Both the position numbers and the translations under genes were made by a program. Shown here one piece after another: positions 16,265 to 25,111 of a stretch of DNA of 38,440 bases. Numbering within the stretch: the first letter of the stretch is position 1; the number at the start of each line of letters is the position of its first letter. Origin of the DNA: an uncultured Planctomycetota bacterium (GTDB lineage Bacteria > Planctomycetota > Planctomycetia > Pirellulales > Thermoguttaceae); assembly GCA_900317365.1 (NCBI GenBank), contig ONGM01000004.1, positions 1-38,440 of the forward strand, given 5' to 3'. The notes beneath the pieces are model-generated. The model had not been told where the DNA came from. It was given only the letters and a program-made list of their open reading frames with translations, and did not search any database.

Positions 16265-17263
16265 ATGTTTGTCGACGAAGCTGAAATCGAAGTCATTGGC
16301 GGCAAAGGCGGCGACGGATGCGCGAGTTTTCGACGCGAGAAGTACGTTCCGCGAGGCGGTCCCGACGGAGGCGACGGCGGGCGGGGCGGAGACGTCGTTA
16401 TGCTCGCGGACCGCAATGTGACGAGTCTGCTCCATCTCGTGAATCAACGCGTCTGGAAAGCTCAGCACGGCGAGCAAGGCGGATCGTCGCAATGCCATGG
16501 CGCGAGCGGCGAAGATCTCGTGATTAAGGTGCCCGTCGGCACCATGGTCTTCGACGCGAATCACGAACTCTTGCTCAAAGATCTCAAAAGCGACGGGGAA
16601 TCCTTTATCGTTGCGCGCGGCGGTTTCGGCGGCAAAGGGAACGTCCGATTTAAGTCCGCGACCTTGCGCTCGCCGACGACCGCAACTCCCGGCGAAAAAG
16701 GACAGTCGCGAAATCTCAGACTCGAACTCCGTATGATCGCCGACGTCGGGCTCGTCGGAATGCCGAACGCCGGAAAGAGCACGCTTCTCAGCCGCGTGAC
16801 CAAAGCCCGCCCGAAAATCGCTTCCTATCCGTTCACGACGATGCGCCCGATTCTTGGACTTGTTCAAATCGATCGCGATCGCGGGTTCGTGATCGCGGAT
16901 ATTCCAGGCCTGATCGAAGGGGCGAGCCAAGGGGTCGGACTCGGACACGACTTTCTTCGGCACGTTCAGCGCGCCGGCGTGTTGTTGCATCTTGTCGAAC
17001 CCGCGCCGATCGACGGAACGGATCCTATAGAGAACTACCGCAAGATCCGTCGCGAACTCGAAGAGTTCGACGCGGATCTCGGCAAGCGTCATGAGATCGT
17101 CGCGGTTACCAAGAACGATCTTCCAGAAGCGGCGTTCGTGCGCGATCGATTCCGAGCCGAATTGGGAATTGAAGCGTCCCTAATTTCCTCCGTTACGGGA
17201 TTTGGACTCAAAGATCTCATGGAGCGCATATCCGCGATCTTGAAACCGGCGGCGAAGTGGTAG
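16265..17263 (+). CDS. obg: GTPase Obg (CgtA)
   Basis: The ATG at 16265 follows GAGGTAAG and gives a 332-residue protein beginning MFVDEAEIEVIGGKGGDGC, the usual Obg start; the frame is open 29 codons further upstream but without family similarity. The glycine-rich Obg domain covers about 1-157. The G domain shows G1 GMPNAGKST with Lys171, G3 DIPGLIEG, G4 TKND and a G5-like SSVTGFG. The protein ends soon after the G domain, so the optional C-terminal OCT domain is absent, as in many bacteria. Obg takes part in 50S subunit assembly and the stringent response. It follows rpmA, the conserved order. Confidence 0.96.
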   Translation: MFVDEAEIEVIGGKGGDGCASFRREKYVPRGGPDGGDGGRGGDVVMLADRNVTSLLHLVNQRVWKAQHGEQGGSSQCHGASGEDLVIKVPVGTMVFDANHELLLKDLKSDGESFIVARGGFGGKGNVRFKSATLRSPTTATPGEKGQSRNLRLELRMIADVGLVGMPNAGKSTLLSRVTKARPKIASYPFTTMRPILGLVQIDRDRGFVIADIPGLIEGASQGVGLGHDFLRHVQRAGVLLHLVEPAPIDGTDPIENYRKIRRELEEFDADLGKRHEIVAVTKNDLPEAAFVRDRFRAELGIEASLISSVTGFGLKDLMERISAILKPAAKW

Positions 17264-17371
17264 CGGATTCGTCGACGTCGTCTTGGCGTTTTCGAGCGTT
17301 TCTCGCGAAGATTTTGCGACGTTTTTGCGACCGATCATAAGGACTCTTTTGCTTTTTTTTGACGACCTTTC

Positions 17372-17399
17372 TTGTCGGAATCGTCAGAGTCTATATAAT
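17372..17399 (+). promoter_or_regulatory. sigma70-type promoter of the PfkB-family kinase gene
   Basis: TTGTCG (17372-17377) and a perfect TATAAT (17394-17399) are 16 bases apart. The start codon is about 105 bases downstream, leaving a leader of roughly 95 bases. Confidence 0.65.
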
Positions 17400-17503
17400 C
17401 AGTATAGGGTCTTTGTTTAAGAAGAGGTCGCGCGTCGCGCAAGCGAGCCGCGTCGGGCGATCAAGCGCATATGTTTCCGCACTGAATAAGGAGTCAGCGA
17501 CGC

Positions 17504-18406
17504 ATGAAGGCGCTTGTCTTTGGTTCCGCCGCGTACGACACGCTCGAATTTTCAAACGGAGAACGTTTCGAAGGCGCTCTCGGCGGTTCCGCCGTGTACG
17601 CGTCCTTAGCGGCGAGCTTCTTTACCGTTCCGCAACTCGTATCCGTCGTCGGTTACGACTGGAACGAAGAATTTACCGCTAAGTTGCAAGCGCGCAAAAT
17701 CGACGCGCTCGGTCTCGAAAAACGAACGACGGAAAAGACGTTCCATTGGATCGGACGCTACGAGAGCGATATGAACAATCGCAAGACGATTGGAGGCGAC
17801 GTCGGAGTCCTCGAAAACGCGTATGCTCCGATCGTTCCGAACGAGTATAAAGGGACCTCGATCGTCTTTCTCGGCAATATCTCTCCGAAGTCGTCTTTGA
17901 TCTTGCTCGATCAACTCGACGCGCCGAAATTCGTCGTTGCCGACACGATGAAGCTCTATATTCAAGACGAGCGAGACGCTCTCTTGGAACTCTTGCGTCG
18001 GATCGACGGATTTACGCTCAACGAGGAGGAAGCGGAGACTTTGACCGGCGAGTCCGATCCGTTGACGTCGGCGCGTAAGATTCTTGAACTCGGACCTCAT
18101 TTTGTGATTTTAAAACTGGGCAGTCGCGGCGCTCTTTGGGTAACACGCGAGTCTTACGACTCGTATCCCATCTTTGAAACGACGGCGGTAGATCCGACCG
18201 GGGCCGGCGACTCATTTGGCGGCGCGTTTATGGGAACGATCGCGGAATTTGACGGCGAATTGTCCCAAGAGTCGATTCGATTGGCGTGCTTCCGTGCGAC
18301 CGCCGTTGCAAGTCTTACGGTAGAAGACGTTGGAACGAAGCGGTTAGAGCGGGCAACGCGCGACGAAATCGACGCGCGCGTCGCGGCGCTGGCGCGGCAA
18401 AAGTAG
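17504..18406 (+). CDS. PfkB-family sugar or nucleoside kinase
   Basis: 300 residues, cytoplasmic, with AAGGAG 10 bases before the ATG. The C-terminal PfkB signature DPTGAGDSFGGAFMG contains the anion hole and the catalytic Asp. An N-terminal GGSAVYASLAAS segment corresponds to the substrate-binding GG motif, and NEEEAETLTGE matches the family NxxE pattern. The family (ribokinase, fructokinase, adenosine kinase) transfers phosphate from ATP to a sugar or nucleoside hydroxyl; the substrate cannot be told. It is preceded by its own promoter and separated by ~145 bases from the helicase gene. A role in carbohydrate metabolism beside the TIM-barrel array is possible but they are 13 kb apart. Confidence 0.9.
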   Translation: MKALVFGSAAYDTLEFSNGERFEGALGGSAVYASLAASFFTVPQLVSVVGYDWNEEFTAKLQARKIDALGLEKRTTEKTFHWIGRYESDMNNRKTIGGDVGVLENAYAPIVPNEYKGTSIVFLGNISPKSSLILLDQLDAPKFVVADTMKLYIQDERDALLELLRRIDGFTLNEEEAETLTGESDPLTSARKILELGPHFVILKLGSRGALWVTRESYDSYPIFETTAVDPTGAGDSFGGAFMGTIAEFDGELSQESIRLACFRATAVASLTVEDVGTKRLERATRDEIDARVAALARQK

Positions 18407-18461
18407 TCGCGCCGATCGCGCGCAACTCCGGCGGATAACCGCGCCGATTCGATCGGCGCGA
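18407..18461 (+). other. competing hairpins upstream of the helicase gene
   Basis: TCGCGCCGATCG (18407-18418) is the exact reverse complement of CGATCGGCGCGA (18450-18461). The same right arm can instead pair locally, GCGCCGAT (18441-18448) with ATCGGCGC (18452-18459), around a TCG loop. The two structures exclude each other. No T-run follows, so classical attenuation is not shown. Confidence 0.4.
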
Positions 18462-18550
18462 GAGCGCGTTACGCGTTGCGCGACTCGCTATGGATCGAGT
18501 CGCTTCCGCCGCGTCGTTGCGGTGCGAATCAAGCAATAAAGGAATATCAC

Positions 18551-21112
18551 TTGAGAAGTAAATCAGACTTCGCTAAGAACGAGAAAGCGATTTCTCGTCG
18601 TCATGCGAACGGCAAAAAAACGTACGGCGGTTACGCATGGGCGTCTGTGGACGACCAGCCGCAAGAAGATTTAATCGAACCGGTCGCGCAGTCGAAGAGT
18701 TCGTCGCGCAATAGCAAGCGACGCGAGAAAGACGTCGACACGATGTTCGTAACGAGGAATTCCGATATCTACGCGCCGACGAACAACGCGCGCGTTAAGA
18801 CGGTTCACGCCGAAGATTACGCGGATTTTGTCGCCGACGTCGGCGCCGACGAGGTCGATCCGTACGCGATTCCGAAGTACGGTCAGACGCGACTCACCAC
18901 GGGGGACAAAGAATACGTCGAAGAACTCTCCGCGACGCCGGAGAAGAAGCCGCAAGAGCGTCGCGGCGAGCGTCGCAAAAACGGCGACGCCGCGTTTTCC
19001 GAGCGGATCCGCGAAGCGAGCGGACGTCGCGAACCCGCTTCTGCGAAAACGAAGCCGTCGGAGCCGCGCGAAGACGCTCGACGCGACGAACAACCGCGCG
19101 ACGTCAACTTGGAGCGCCGCGTTCGACGGCTCGTCGGGCAGGTCAGCCATTCGCTGCAACTCGCCGAAAGCGCCGTCGGGTCGGAATACGATCGCAATTT
19201 CAAACATGATTCGCCGATCGAAACGCTCGTCTCGCTCGTCGAAGTTCTCATCGATTCAAACTACGAGCTTCACGATCGCGTCGCCGAACTGCAGTTGGAG
19301 CTCGGGCTCGCAGGCGGTAAAGACGAGAGCCGCCGACCGGAACGCAAAGAAACGCCCGCGCCGGATCGACGCCGCAACGACGGCGCGCCCAAAGGCGGGG
19401 CGAAGAATCAACGGGTCGAAGAGCGCGACGCCGAGTCCGCGAGCGCGCGCGACGAAGAGGTCGTCGACGATCGACGCAAGCGCGAAGAACCGCGCGGCGA
19501 GAAGTCGAAACGACGTCCGCCGCAACGGCGACCCGCGATTCCTGAAGACTACTGGGACGGCGAAGACGACGAATACGATCCGATCGCGCGTCTCGAAAAT
19601 CTACCCGACGACGAAGACGACGCCGCGTACGATTTCGATTTGCGCGACGACCGCTCGGACCGCTCAGACGACGAAGTCGACCTCGACGATTGGGACGAGG
19701 TCGAGTCAAAAAAAAAATCGGCGCGGATTCAGAAAGAATCGGAAAGAGAATCGCTTTTCCAAGAAGCGTCTGAAGTAGATTCCGAATCCGTCGAAGAACC
19801 GCGCGAAGAACGCAAGTCGGCGCGGCGCAAATCCGGCGCCGACTCCGCGCGCGGGTCAAAGTCGAGACCGAGCGAGAAGCTCGAGTCGAAGCCGCTCGAA
19901 CGCTTCGGCAATCTGACGCTCCGAAAGTCGACTCTGAAAGCGCTCGCCGCCATGGGATACGTCGAACCGACCCCGATTCAGTCGGGAGTCATACCGCGTA
20001 TTCAGGCGGGCGTCGACGTTATGGGTCAGGCGAAAACGGGGACGGGTAAGACGGCGGCGTTTATGATTCCGATCGTGGAAGGCGTCGCGGAGTGCGAGCC
20101 GAGCGATTCGCCCCTCGCGATCGTCGTCGTTCCGACGCGCGAACTCGCGGTTCAGGCGCGCGACGAAACGGAGCGCATTGCGAAATTTACCGATCTTCGG
20201 GTCGTCGCGTGTTACGGCGGCAAGCCGATCGCGTCGCAGGTCGAAAAGATCCGTCGCGGGGTCGATATTGTGATCGGGACGCCGGGACGCGTGATCGATT
20301 TGACGAATCGCGGGGCGCTTTCCCTTTCGAACGCGCGCTGGGTTGTTTTGGACGAGGCGGATCGTATGCTCGACGTCGGGTTTCGCCCGGACGTGGAGAA
20401 GATTCTTCGCCGCACGCCGAACGATCGCCAGACCCTCCTGTTCAGCGCGACGCTTCCGCCGCCGGTCGCGAAGCTCGCTCAGACCTACATGAAGGATCCC
20501 GAGCTTTTCGATTTCAGTCAGAAGGACGTTTCCGCCGACACGATCGAGCAGTTTTACCTGACGGTCGATAAGGATCGCAAGTTCGACGCGCTCGTTCGAC
20601 TCCTTGAGATCGAGAATCCTCGACAGGCGATCATCTTCTGCCGCACGAAGCGTCACGCGGACGCTTTGGGTCGACGACTTGCGGAGAAATTCCAGAGCGT
20701 CGAGGCGATTCACGGGGATCTGGCGCAGACGAAACGCGATCGCATCATGCGCGATTTCCGCGCGGAGAAGACGCGCATACTCGTTGCGACGGATATTGTC
20801 GGACGCGGCGTCGACGTGTCGTCCGTGTCGCATATCGTCAACTACGATATTCCGCAGTATTGCGACGATTACGTTCACCGAGTCGGACGCGCCGGTCGCA
20901 TGGGGCGCGAAGGAGTCGCGTTCACGTTCGTTACGGCGGAAGAAGGGTCCGAACTCACGCGAATCGAAATACGCATCAATCGACTCCTCGAACGATACGA
21001 AATTCCCGATTTCGAAGCGTACTCCAAACCGTCGGAAGACGGGGGAGAAGAGAAGAGCGAACGCAAAGCGGTCTTCGGTCAACGTAGTCGCAACGTGCGC
21101 CGCGCGCTGTAA
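18551..21112 (+). CDS. DEAD-box RNA helicase with a long charged N-terminal extension
   Basis: I place the start at TTG 18551, seven bases after AAAGGA, giving 853 residues; the first in-frame ATG lies about 65 codons later. The helicase core begins near residue 455: Q motif FGNLTL...PTPIQ, Walker A AKTGTGKT (Lys500), DEAD at 601-604 (VLDEADRM), SAT, then ATDIVGRGVDV and HRVGRAGRMGR. These ATP-dependent enzymes unwind short RNA duplexes in ribosome assembly or mRNA decay. The ~450-residue N-terminal extension is highly charged, rich in Arg, Glu, Asp and Ser, and probably disordered. It includes an acidic block (DYWDGEDDEYDP, NLPDDEDDAAYDFD). A run of 10 A at 19708-19717 lies in this linker. 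Downstream TPR and response-regulator genes follow with ~30-base gaps. Confidence 0.93.
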   Translation: MRSKSDFAKNEKAISRRHANGKKTYGGYAWASVDDQPQEDLIEPVAQSKSSSRNSKRREKDVDTMFVTRNSDIYAPTNNARVKTVHAEDYADFVADVGADEVDPYAIPKYGQTRLTTGDKEYVEELSATPEKKPQERRGERRKNGDAAFSERIREASGRREPASAKTKPSEPREDARRDEQPRDVNLERRVRRLVGQVSHSLQLAESAVGSEYDRNFKHDSPIETLVSLVEVLIDSNYELHDRVAELQLELGLAGGKDESRRPERKETPAPDRRRNDGAPKGGAKNQRVEERDAESASARDEEVVDDRRKREEPRGEKSKRRPPQRRPAIPEDYWDGEDDEYDPIARLENLPDDEDDAAYDFDLRDDRSDRSDDEVDLDDWDEVESKKKSARIQKESERESLFQEASEVDSESVEEPREERKSARRKSGADSARGSKSRPSEKLESKPLERFGNLTLRKSTLKALAAMGYVEPTPIQSGVIPRIQAGVDVMGQAKTGTGKTAAFMIPIVEGVAECEPSDSPLAIVVVPTRELAVQARDETERIAKFTDLRVVACYGGKPIASQVEKIRRGVDIVIGTPGRVIDLTNRGALSLSNARWVVLDEADRMLDVGFRPDVEKILRRTPNDRQTLLFSATLPPPVAKLAQTYMKDPELFDFSQKDVSADTIEQFYLTVDKDRKFDALVRLLEIENPRQAIIFCRTKRHADALGRRLAEKFQSVEAIHGDLAQTKRDRIMRDFRAEKTRILVATDIVGRGVDVSSVSHIVNYDIPQYCDDYVHRVGRAGRMGREGVAFTFVTAEEGSELTRIEIRINRLLERYEIPDFEAYSKPSEDGGEEKSERKAVFGQRSRNVRRAL

Positions 21113-21140
21113 CTACGCGCGAAGAATTGGAAACTGAATC

Positions 21141-21620
21141 ATGAGCGAAACGAAGAAATCAAAAGAAACGTGGTACGACGAATGCGTCGCGCTCCAGCAA
21201 GACGGCGAACTCGCGCTCGCCGTCGCGGAACTCAAGAAACTGATCGAAGCGTACCCGGAGTACCCGCTCGCGCGACTGGCGCTCGCCGTCTTTGAGCAAG
21301 AGAAGGGGAACGAGCCGGCGGCGCTCGAAGCGATGCAGGCCGCTTGCGATTTAGAGCGCGACGATCCTTTTTATTTTACGGCGTTTAGCGCGCTTGCGAT
21401 CAAATGCGGAGATCACGAACGCGCGGAAGCCGCGCTCATGAAGGCGCAGGAAGCGCGACTCGAAGAACAACTCCGCAAAATGAACGAGCTTCGCAATCAA
21501 GAGCTCGCGGCGCGCGCGGAACGCGACAAAGCCGCCGCGGAAGCGGGGACAAGCGCCGACGAATCGAACGCCGACGAATCAGGCGCCGACGAAGCGAACG
21601 AGAGCGCGTCGAACGAGTAA
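21141..21620 (+). CDS. small TPR-like protein
   Basis: 159 residues. The first ~110 residues form two or three tetratricopeptide-like helical pairs (ELALAVAELKKLIEAYPEYPLARLALAVFEQEKG, then EPAALEAMQAACDLERDDPFYFTAFSALAIKCGD, each quoted here only to describe the repeat). The last ~50 residues are a charged helix followed by an acidic Ala/Asp/Glu/Asn tail with the near-repeat SADESNADESGADEANES. TPRs mediate protein contacts. There is no signal peptide. The gene starts 28 bases after the helicase stop and ends 31 bases before the response regulator, so the three are probably one transcript. Confidence 0.75.
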   Translation: MSETKKSKETWYDECVALQQDGELALAVAELKKLIEAYPEYPLARLALAVFEQEKGNEPAALEAMQAACDLERDDPFYFTAFSALAIKCGDHERAEAALMKAQEARLEEQLRKMNELRNQELAARAERDKAAAEAGTSADESNADESGADEANESASNE

Positions 21621-21651
21621 CCCGAACGGTCTTTGACCAAAAGGAGCGTCA

Positions 21652-22113
21652 ATGAGCGAGACACGAAGATTTCGCATTTTAATCGCGGACGACGAGCCGA
21701 TCAATCAGGAGTTGCTCGAAGCGTTTTTGATCGGTAAAGATTACGAGTTGGATTTTGCGAACGACGGAGCGGAAACGCTCGCGAAAGTCGAGAGTTTCCA
21801 GCCGGACTTGATTCTGCTCGACGTCATGATGCCGAAACTGAGCGGATTCGAGGTCTGCGAGAAGGTCAAAGGAGATCCGAAGACGGCCGGAGTCATGGTT
21901 CTCATGGTAACGGCTCTGAGCGATCTTGGCGACGTTGAGCGCGCGGTCAACGTCGGTTGCGACGACTATTTGAGCAAGCCGATTCACCGACTCGAACTTC
22001 TCAAACGCGTTGAGAATATGCTGAAATTGCGAGCGGTAACCGACGAATTGGAGCGATTGCGACGCTATATAGACGCGATGGAAGATCAATTGAATCCGAA
22101 ACGCTCGAATTAA
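21652..22113 (+). CDS. single-domain response regulator
   Basis: 153 residues, mostly one CheY-like receiver domain. The acidic pocket Asp13-Asp14, phospho-acceptor Asp57 (LILLDVMMP), Thr87 and Lys109 (LSKP) are all in place, so phosphorylation should be possible. The last ~35 residues form a probable coiled coil (LRAVTDELERLRRYID) and no DNA-binding output domain is present, so it acts through protein contacts. No histidine kinase is nearby. AAAGGAG precedes the ATG. It is co-directional with the TPR gene upstream and menA downstream. Confidence 0.93.
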   Translation: MSETRRFRILIADDEPINQELLEAFLIGKDYELDFANDGAETLAKVESFQPDLILLDVMMPKLSGFEVCEKVKGDPKTAGVMVLMVTALSDLGDVERAVNVGCDDYLSKPIHRLELLKRVENMLKLRAVTDELERLRRYIDAMEDQLNPKRSN

Positions 22114-22159
22114 CGCGACGTCGCGCGCGTCGAGCGGTTCCGCATGAAAGCGCCTCACA

Positions 22160-23104
22160 ATGAAGAACGAGTCAGAAACGATAGTCGAATCCCCGGCGGT
22201 CGCGAGTCGGCCGAGCGCAGTCGTCGCGTGGCTTCTCGCGTCGCGTCCGAAGACGCTTCCGGCGGCGATTACGCCGGTGATCGTCGCGTTGGCGCTCGCC
22301 GCGCGCGATCTTGGCGCCGAGAATCTGAAGCTTGTTCCCGCCGCGTGCGCGCTCGCGTTCGCGGCGCTCGCGCAAATCGCCGCCAATTTCATTAACGACT
22401 ACGCCGACTTCGTCAAAGGCGCCGACGGTAAAGAGCGAAAAGGCCCGGCGCGCGCCGTCGCCTCCGGGTGGATAACGCCCCGCGCTATGCTGATCGGAAC
22501 GTTCGCGACGCTCGCGCTCGCGTGCTGCTTTGGACTCGCGACGATCCCGTACGGCGGCTATAAGCTGATAGCGGTCGGAGCGACGTGCTGTCTTTTCTGC
22601 GTTTTGTATAGTCTTGGTCCGAAGCCGTTGGCGTATATCGGGCTTGGCGACGTTCTCGTGATTCTTTTCTTCGGACTCGTCGCGGTCGTTTTTACGTATT
22701 ATCTGCAAACGCGCACGATAACGTGGGACGCTTTGCTCCTTGGAATATCGCTCGGATTTGCGTCGGACAATATTCTCGTGGCGAACAATTATCGCGACTG
22801 CGACGAAGATCGAGCGAACGGTAAGCGCACGCTGATCGCGATTTTCGGTCGTCGATTTGGACTCGCCGCGTATATGGCGAACGGCTTGATCGCGGTCGGA
22901 ATGATCGCGCTTCTGTTTTCGCGGAATCGACATTGGACGGCGGTCGCGGTCGCGGCGGCGGTCTTGTATCTTTTCGCGCACATTTCCGTCTGGCGCGCTA
23001 TGTTGCGCGCGCGCGAACCGCGCGAGTTGATTCGAATACTTGCGCTCAGTTCGAGAAACTTATTGATTTTGGGCGTTCTCGTCGCGGTCGCGCTCGTTTC
23101 GTAA
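22160..23104 (+). CDS. menA: 1,4-dihydroxy-2-naphthoate polyprenyltransferase
   Basis: 314 residues, an UbiA-superfamily membrane prenyltransferase with about eight or nine hydrophobic helices. Diagnostic segments are WLLASRPKTLPAAITPV, the first Asp-rich motif NDYADFVKGAD, RKGPARAVASG, YSLGPKPLAYIGLGD and the second motif NNYRDCDEDRANGKRTL. It attaches the polyprenyl chain to DHNA in menaquinone synthesis in the cytoplasmic membrane. Other men genes are not in the window. The ribosome binding site is weak and an in-frame alternative was not evident; the ATG gives a ~20-residue soluble lead before the RPKT motif. It lies between a response regulator and hisC. Confidence 0.92.
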   Translation: MKNESETIVESPAVASRPSAVVAWLLASRPKTLPAAITPVIVALALAARDLGAENLKLVPAACALAFAALAQIAANFINDYADFVKGADGKERKGPARAVASGWITPRAMLIGTFATLALACCFGLATIPYGGYKLIAVGATCCLFCVLYSLGPKPLAYIGLGDVLVILFFGLVAVVFTYYLQTRTITWDALLLGISLGFASDNILVANNYRDCDEDRANGKRTLIAIFGRRFGLAAYMANGLIAVGMIALLFSRNRHWTAVAVAAAVLYLFAHISVWRAMLRAREPRELIRILALSSRNLLILGVLVAVALVS

Positions 23105-23143
23105 CGACGCGCAAATTGCGGCGCGAACTTGAGAAAGTAAGCT

Positions 23144-24262
23144 ATGACTTGGGTTAGAGAGAATATTGAGGCGATGGCCGGATATGTGCCCGGCGAACAG
23201 CCGAAAGCGGGAGAAGCGGTCAAACTCAATACGAACGAGAATCCGTACCGCGCTTCCGAGCGCGCTTACGACGCGATACGCAGTCTCCTCGAAACGGGAC
23301 TGTCTCGCTATCCGAACGCGTCCGGGCAAGCGTTCCGCGAAGCCGCCGCCGACGTCTACGGCGTCGAACCCGACTGGATCATGTGCGGAAACGGCAGCGA
23401 CGATATTCTGACCGTGCTCACGCGCACGTTCGTCGGCGAAAACGATATTCTCCGTTTGCCGTACCCGAGTTATATTCTTTACAAATCGCTCGCGGACATT
23501 CAAGGGGCGCGCGCGGAAGAGGTCTTCTTTAACGACGACTGGTCGTTGCCCGACTATTTCGGTCAAGCGCCGGCGACGACTCCGACCGCGCCGTTTCGCG
23601 TTAAGCCGCTGGAAAACGTCGAGCCGAATTCGCTCAAACTCGCGTATCTGCCGAATCCGAACAGTCCGTCGGGTACGCTTATTCCCATCGACGAGATCGA
23701 AGCGCTCGCGAACGCCGCGCCGTGTCCGATCGTGGTCGACGAAGCGTACGCCGATTTCGCCGGCGTCAATTGCGTCGAACTTGTGAAGCGGAATCCGCGC
23801 GTCATTATTAGCCGCACGTTGAGCAAGTCGTATTCGCTCGCCGGACTGCGTTTCGGATTTATGATCGCGTCTCCGGACGTGATCGAGCAGACGATGAAAG
23901 TCAAGGATTCGTACAACTGCGATTCGCTCTCGATCGCCGCCGCGACCGCCGCGATTCGCGATCAAGATCATTTGAAGACGACGACCGCCAAGATCGTCGC
24001 GACTCGCGAGCGTATGGCGGCGAAGATGCGCGAACTCGGATTCGTTGTCCCCGAGTCCCACGCAAACTTCACATGGAACGTCTGGCCGACCGATGAAATT
24101 TCCCACCGCGAATTGTACGAATACCTTAAAAAGAACGGGTATCTCGTTCGCTATATGAACTATTCCGAATGGAGCGACGGGCTGAGAATCAGCGTCGGAA
24201 CGGACGAGGACGTCGACGCCTGCTTGGGATTGGTCGAACGATTTTTGAACGGCGATCGGTAA
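23144..24262 (+). CDS. hisC: histidinol-phosphate aminotransferase
   Basis: 372 residues, a fold-type I PLP aminotransferase. Landmarks are KLNTNENPY near the N-terminus, GNGSDDIL for cofactor phosphate binding, NPNSPSGTL, VVDEAYADF and the Schiff-base lysine Lys228 in SRTLSKSYSLAGLRFG. It converts imidazole-acetol phosphate and glutamate to histidinol phosphate. It lies 37 bases before hisB, supporting a histidine assignment over a general aromatic aminotransferase. The length is typical. The ribosome binding site is GAGAAAG. Confidence 0.94.
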   Translation: MTWVRENIEAMAGYVPGEQPKAGEAVKLNTNENPYRASERAYDAIRSLLETGLSRYPNASGQAFREAAADVYGVEPDWIMCGNGSDDILTVLTRTFVGENDILRLPYPSYILYKSLADIQGARAEEVFFNDDWSLPDYFGQAPATTPTAPFRVKPLENVEPNSLKLAYLPNPNSPSGTLIPIDEIEALANAAPCPIVVDEAYADFAGVNCVELVKRNPRVIISRTLSKSYSLAGLRFGFMIASPDVIEQTMKVKDSYNCDSLSIAAATAAIRDQDHLKTTTAKIVATRERMAAKMRELGFVVPESHANFTWNVWPTDEISHRELYEYLKKNGYLVRYMNYSEWSDGLRISVGTDEDVDACLGLVERFLNGDR

Positions 24263-24299
24263 CGCGGAGAACGCGACGGAGAAGGACGGAGAAGAGAGA

Positions 24300-24884
24300 A
24301 TGCGCGACGCTTTGATTGAACGCAATACGAAAGAAACGCAAATTCGGTTGCAAATCAACCTTGACGGGACCGGCGAATCGGAGATATCGACGGGACTCGG
24401 GTTCTTCGATCACATGACGACCCTTTTCGCGTCTCATTCGAAGATCGACATGAAGCTTTCCGTGAAGGGAGATTTGGAGGTCGACGGGCACCACACGGTC
24501 GAAGACGTCGGGATCGCGCTCGGTCGCGCGTTTGCGACGGCGCTCGGAGACAAGAAGGGAATTCGCCGCTACGGGTTCTTTATTCTTCCGATGGACGAGA
24601 CGCTCGCGCAAGTGGCGGTCGATTTTTCCGGTCGTCCTTACGTCGTATACAACGTAACGTTCCCGGTGGAGCGCGTCGGAAATTTCGACTTGGAGCTTGT
24701 CCGCGAGTTTTGGTACGGGTTTGCGAACGCGGTCGGTTGCAATCTTCACATTAACGTTCCGTACGGAGCGAACGGGCACCACATTTCGGAGGCGATTTTC
24801 AAGTGCGCGGCGCGCGCGATTCGCGCGGCGGTGGAATCGGATCCGCGTCAGGTCGGAGTTCCTAGCACGAAGGGAACGCTGTAA
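24300..24884 (+). CDS. hisB: imidazoleglycerol-phosphate dehydratase
   Basis: 194 residues, the normal size of a monofunctional IGP dehydratase. The manganese-binding histidine clusters are conserved: LGFFDHM, EVDGHHTVEDVG and GANGHHISEAIFKCAARA. It dehydrates imidazoleglycerol phosphate to imidazole-acetol phosphate, the step before HisC. The start is preceded by GAGAAGAGAGA. The phosphatase domain of the fused enterobacterial HisB is absent. It ends the long rightward run and is followed by two terminator hairpins. Confidence 0.96.
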   Translation: MRDALIERNTKETQIRLQINLDGTGESEISTGLGFFDHMTTLFASHSKIDMKLSVKGDLEVDGHHTVEDVGIALGRAFATALGDKKGIRRYGFFILPMDETLAQVAVDFSGRPYVVYNVTFPVERVGNFDLELVREFWYGFANAVGCNLHINVPYGANGHHISEAIFKCAARAIRAAVESDPRQVGVPSTKGTL

Positions 24885-24916
24885 AACTTTGGACGCGTCG
24901 TCGAAACGCGTTCGCG

Positions 24917-24953
24917 AAAGCGCGCGGACTCGCAAGGGTTCGCGCGCTTTTTT
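24917..24953 (+). terminator. terminator of hisB
   Basis: AAAGCGCGCG (24917-24926) pairs perfectly with CGCGCGCTTT (24941-24950) and the stem runs into six T. It lies 32 bases after the hisB stop. Confidence 0.88.
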
Positions 24954-25033
24954 GGGCGTTCGCCGGAGAGTTTTCGAGAGGAGTTCTCGGAGAGAGCTTG
25001 CGAAGAGCTTTGGAATCGATACGAGTTAGGTAA

Positions 25034-25079
25034 AAGAACGCGGCGCGTCGAAGGATGATCTTCGACGCGCCGCGTTCTT
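25034..25079. terminator. 20-bp perfect hairpin between convergent genes
   Basis: A perfect 20-bp stem (25034-25053 with 25060-25079) encloses a six-base GATGAT loop. On the minus strand it ends in TTCTTTTA, so it is probably the terminator of the leftward lipoprotein gene and a second barrier after hisB. Confidence 0.75.
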
Positions 25080-25111
25080 CTTATAAGATTCTCGCGAAAG
25101 GAGATTGGAAC

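Noticed and set aside
19856..21082. 408-codon minus-strand frame opposite the helicase core, and a 432-codon one opposite hisC (23060-24358)
   Set aside because: Both are antisense shadows of well-defined enzymes.
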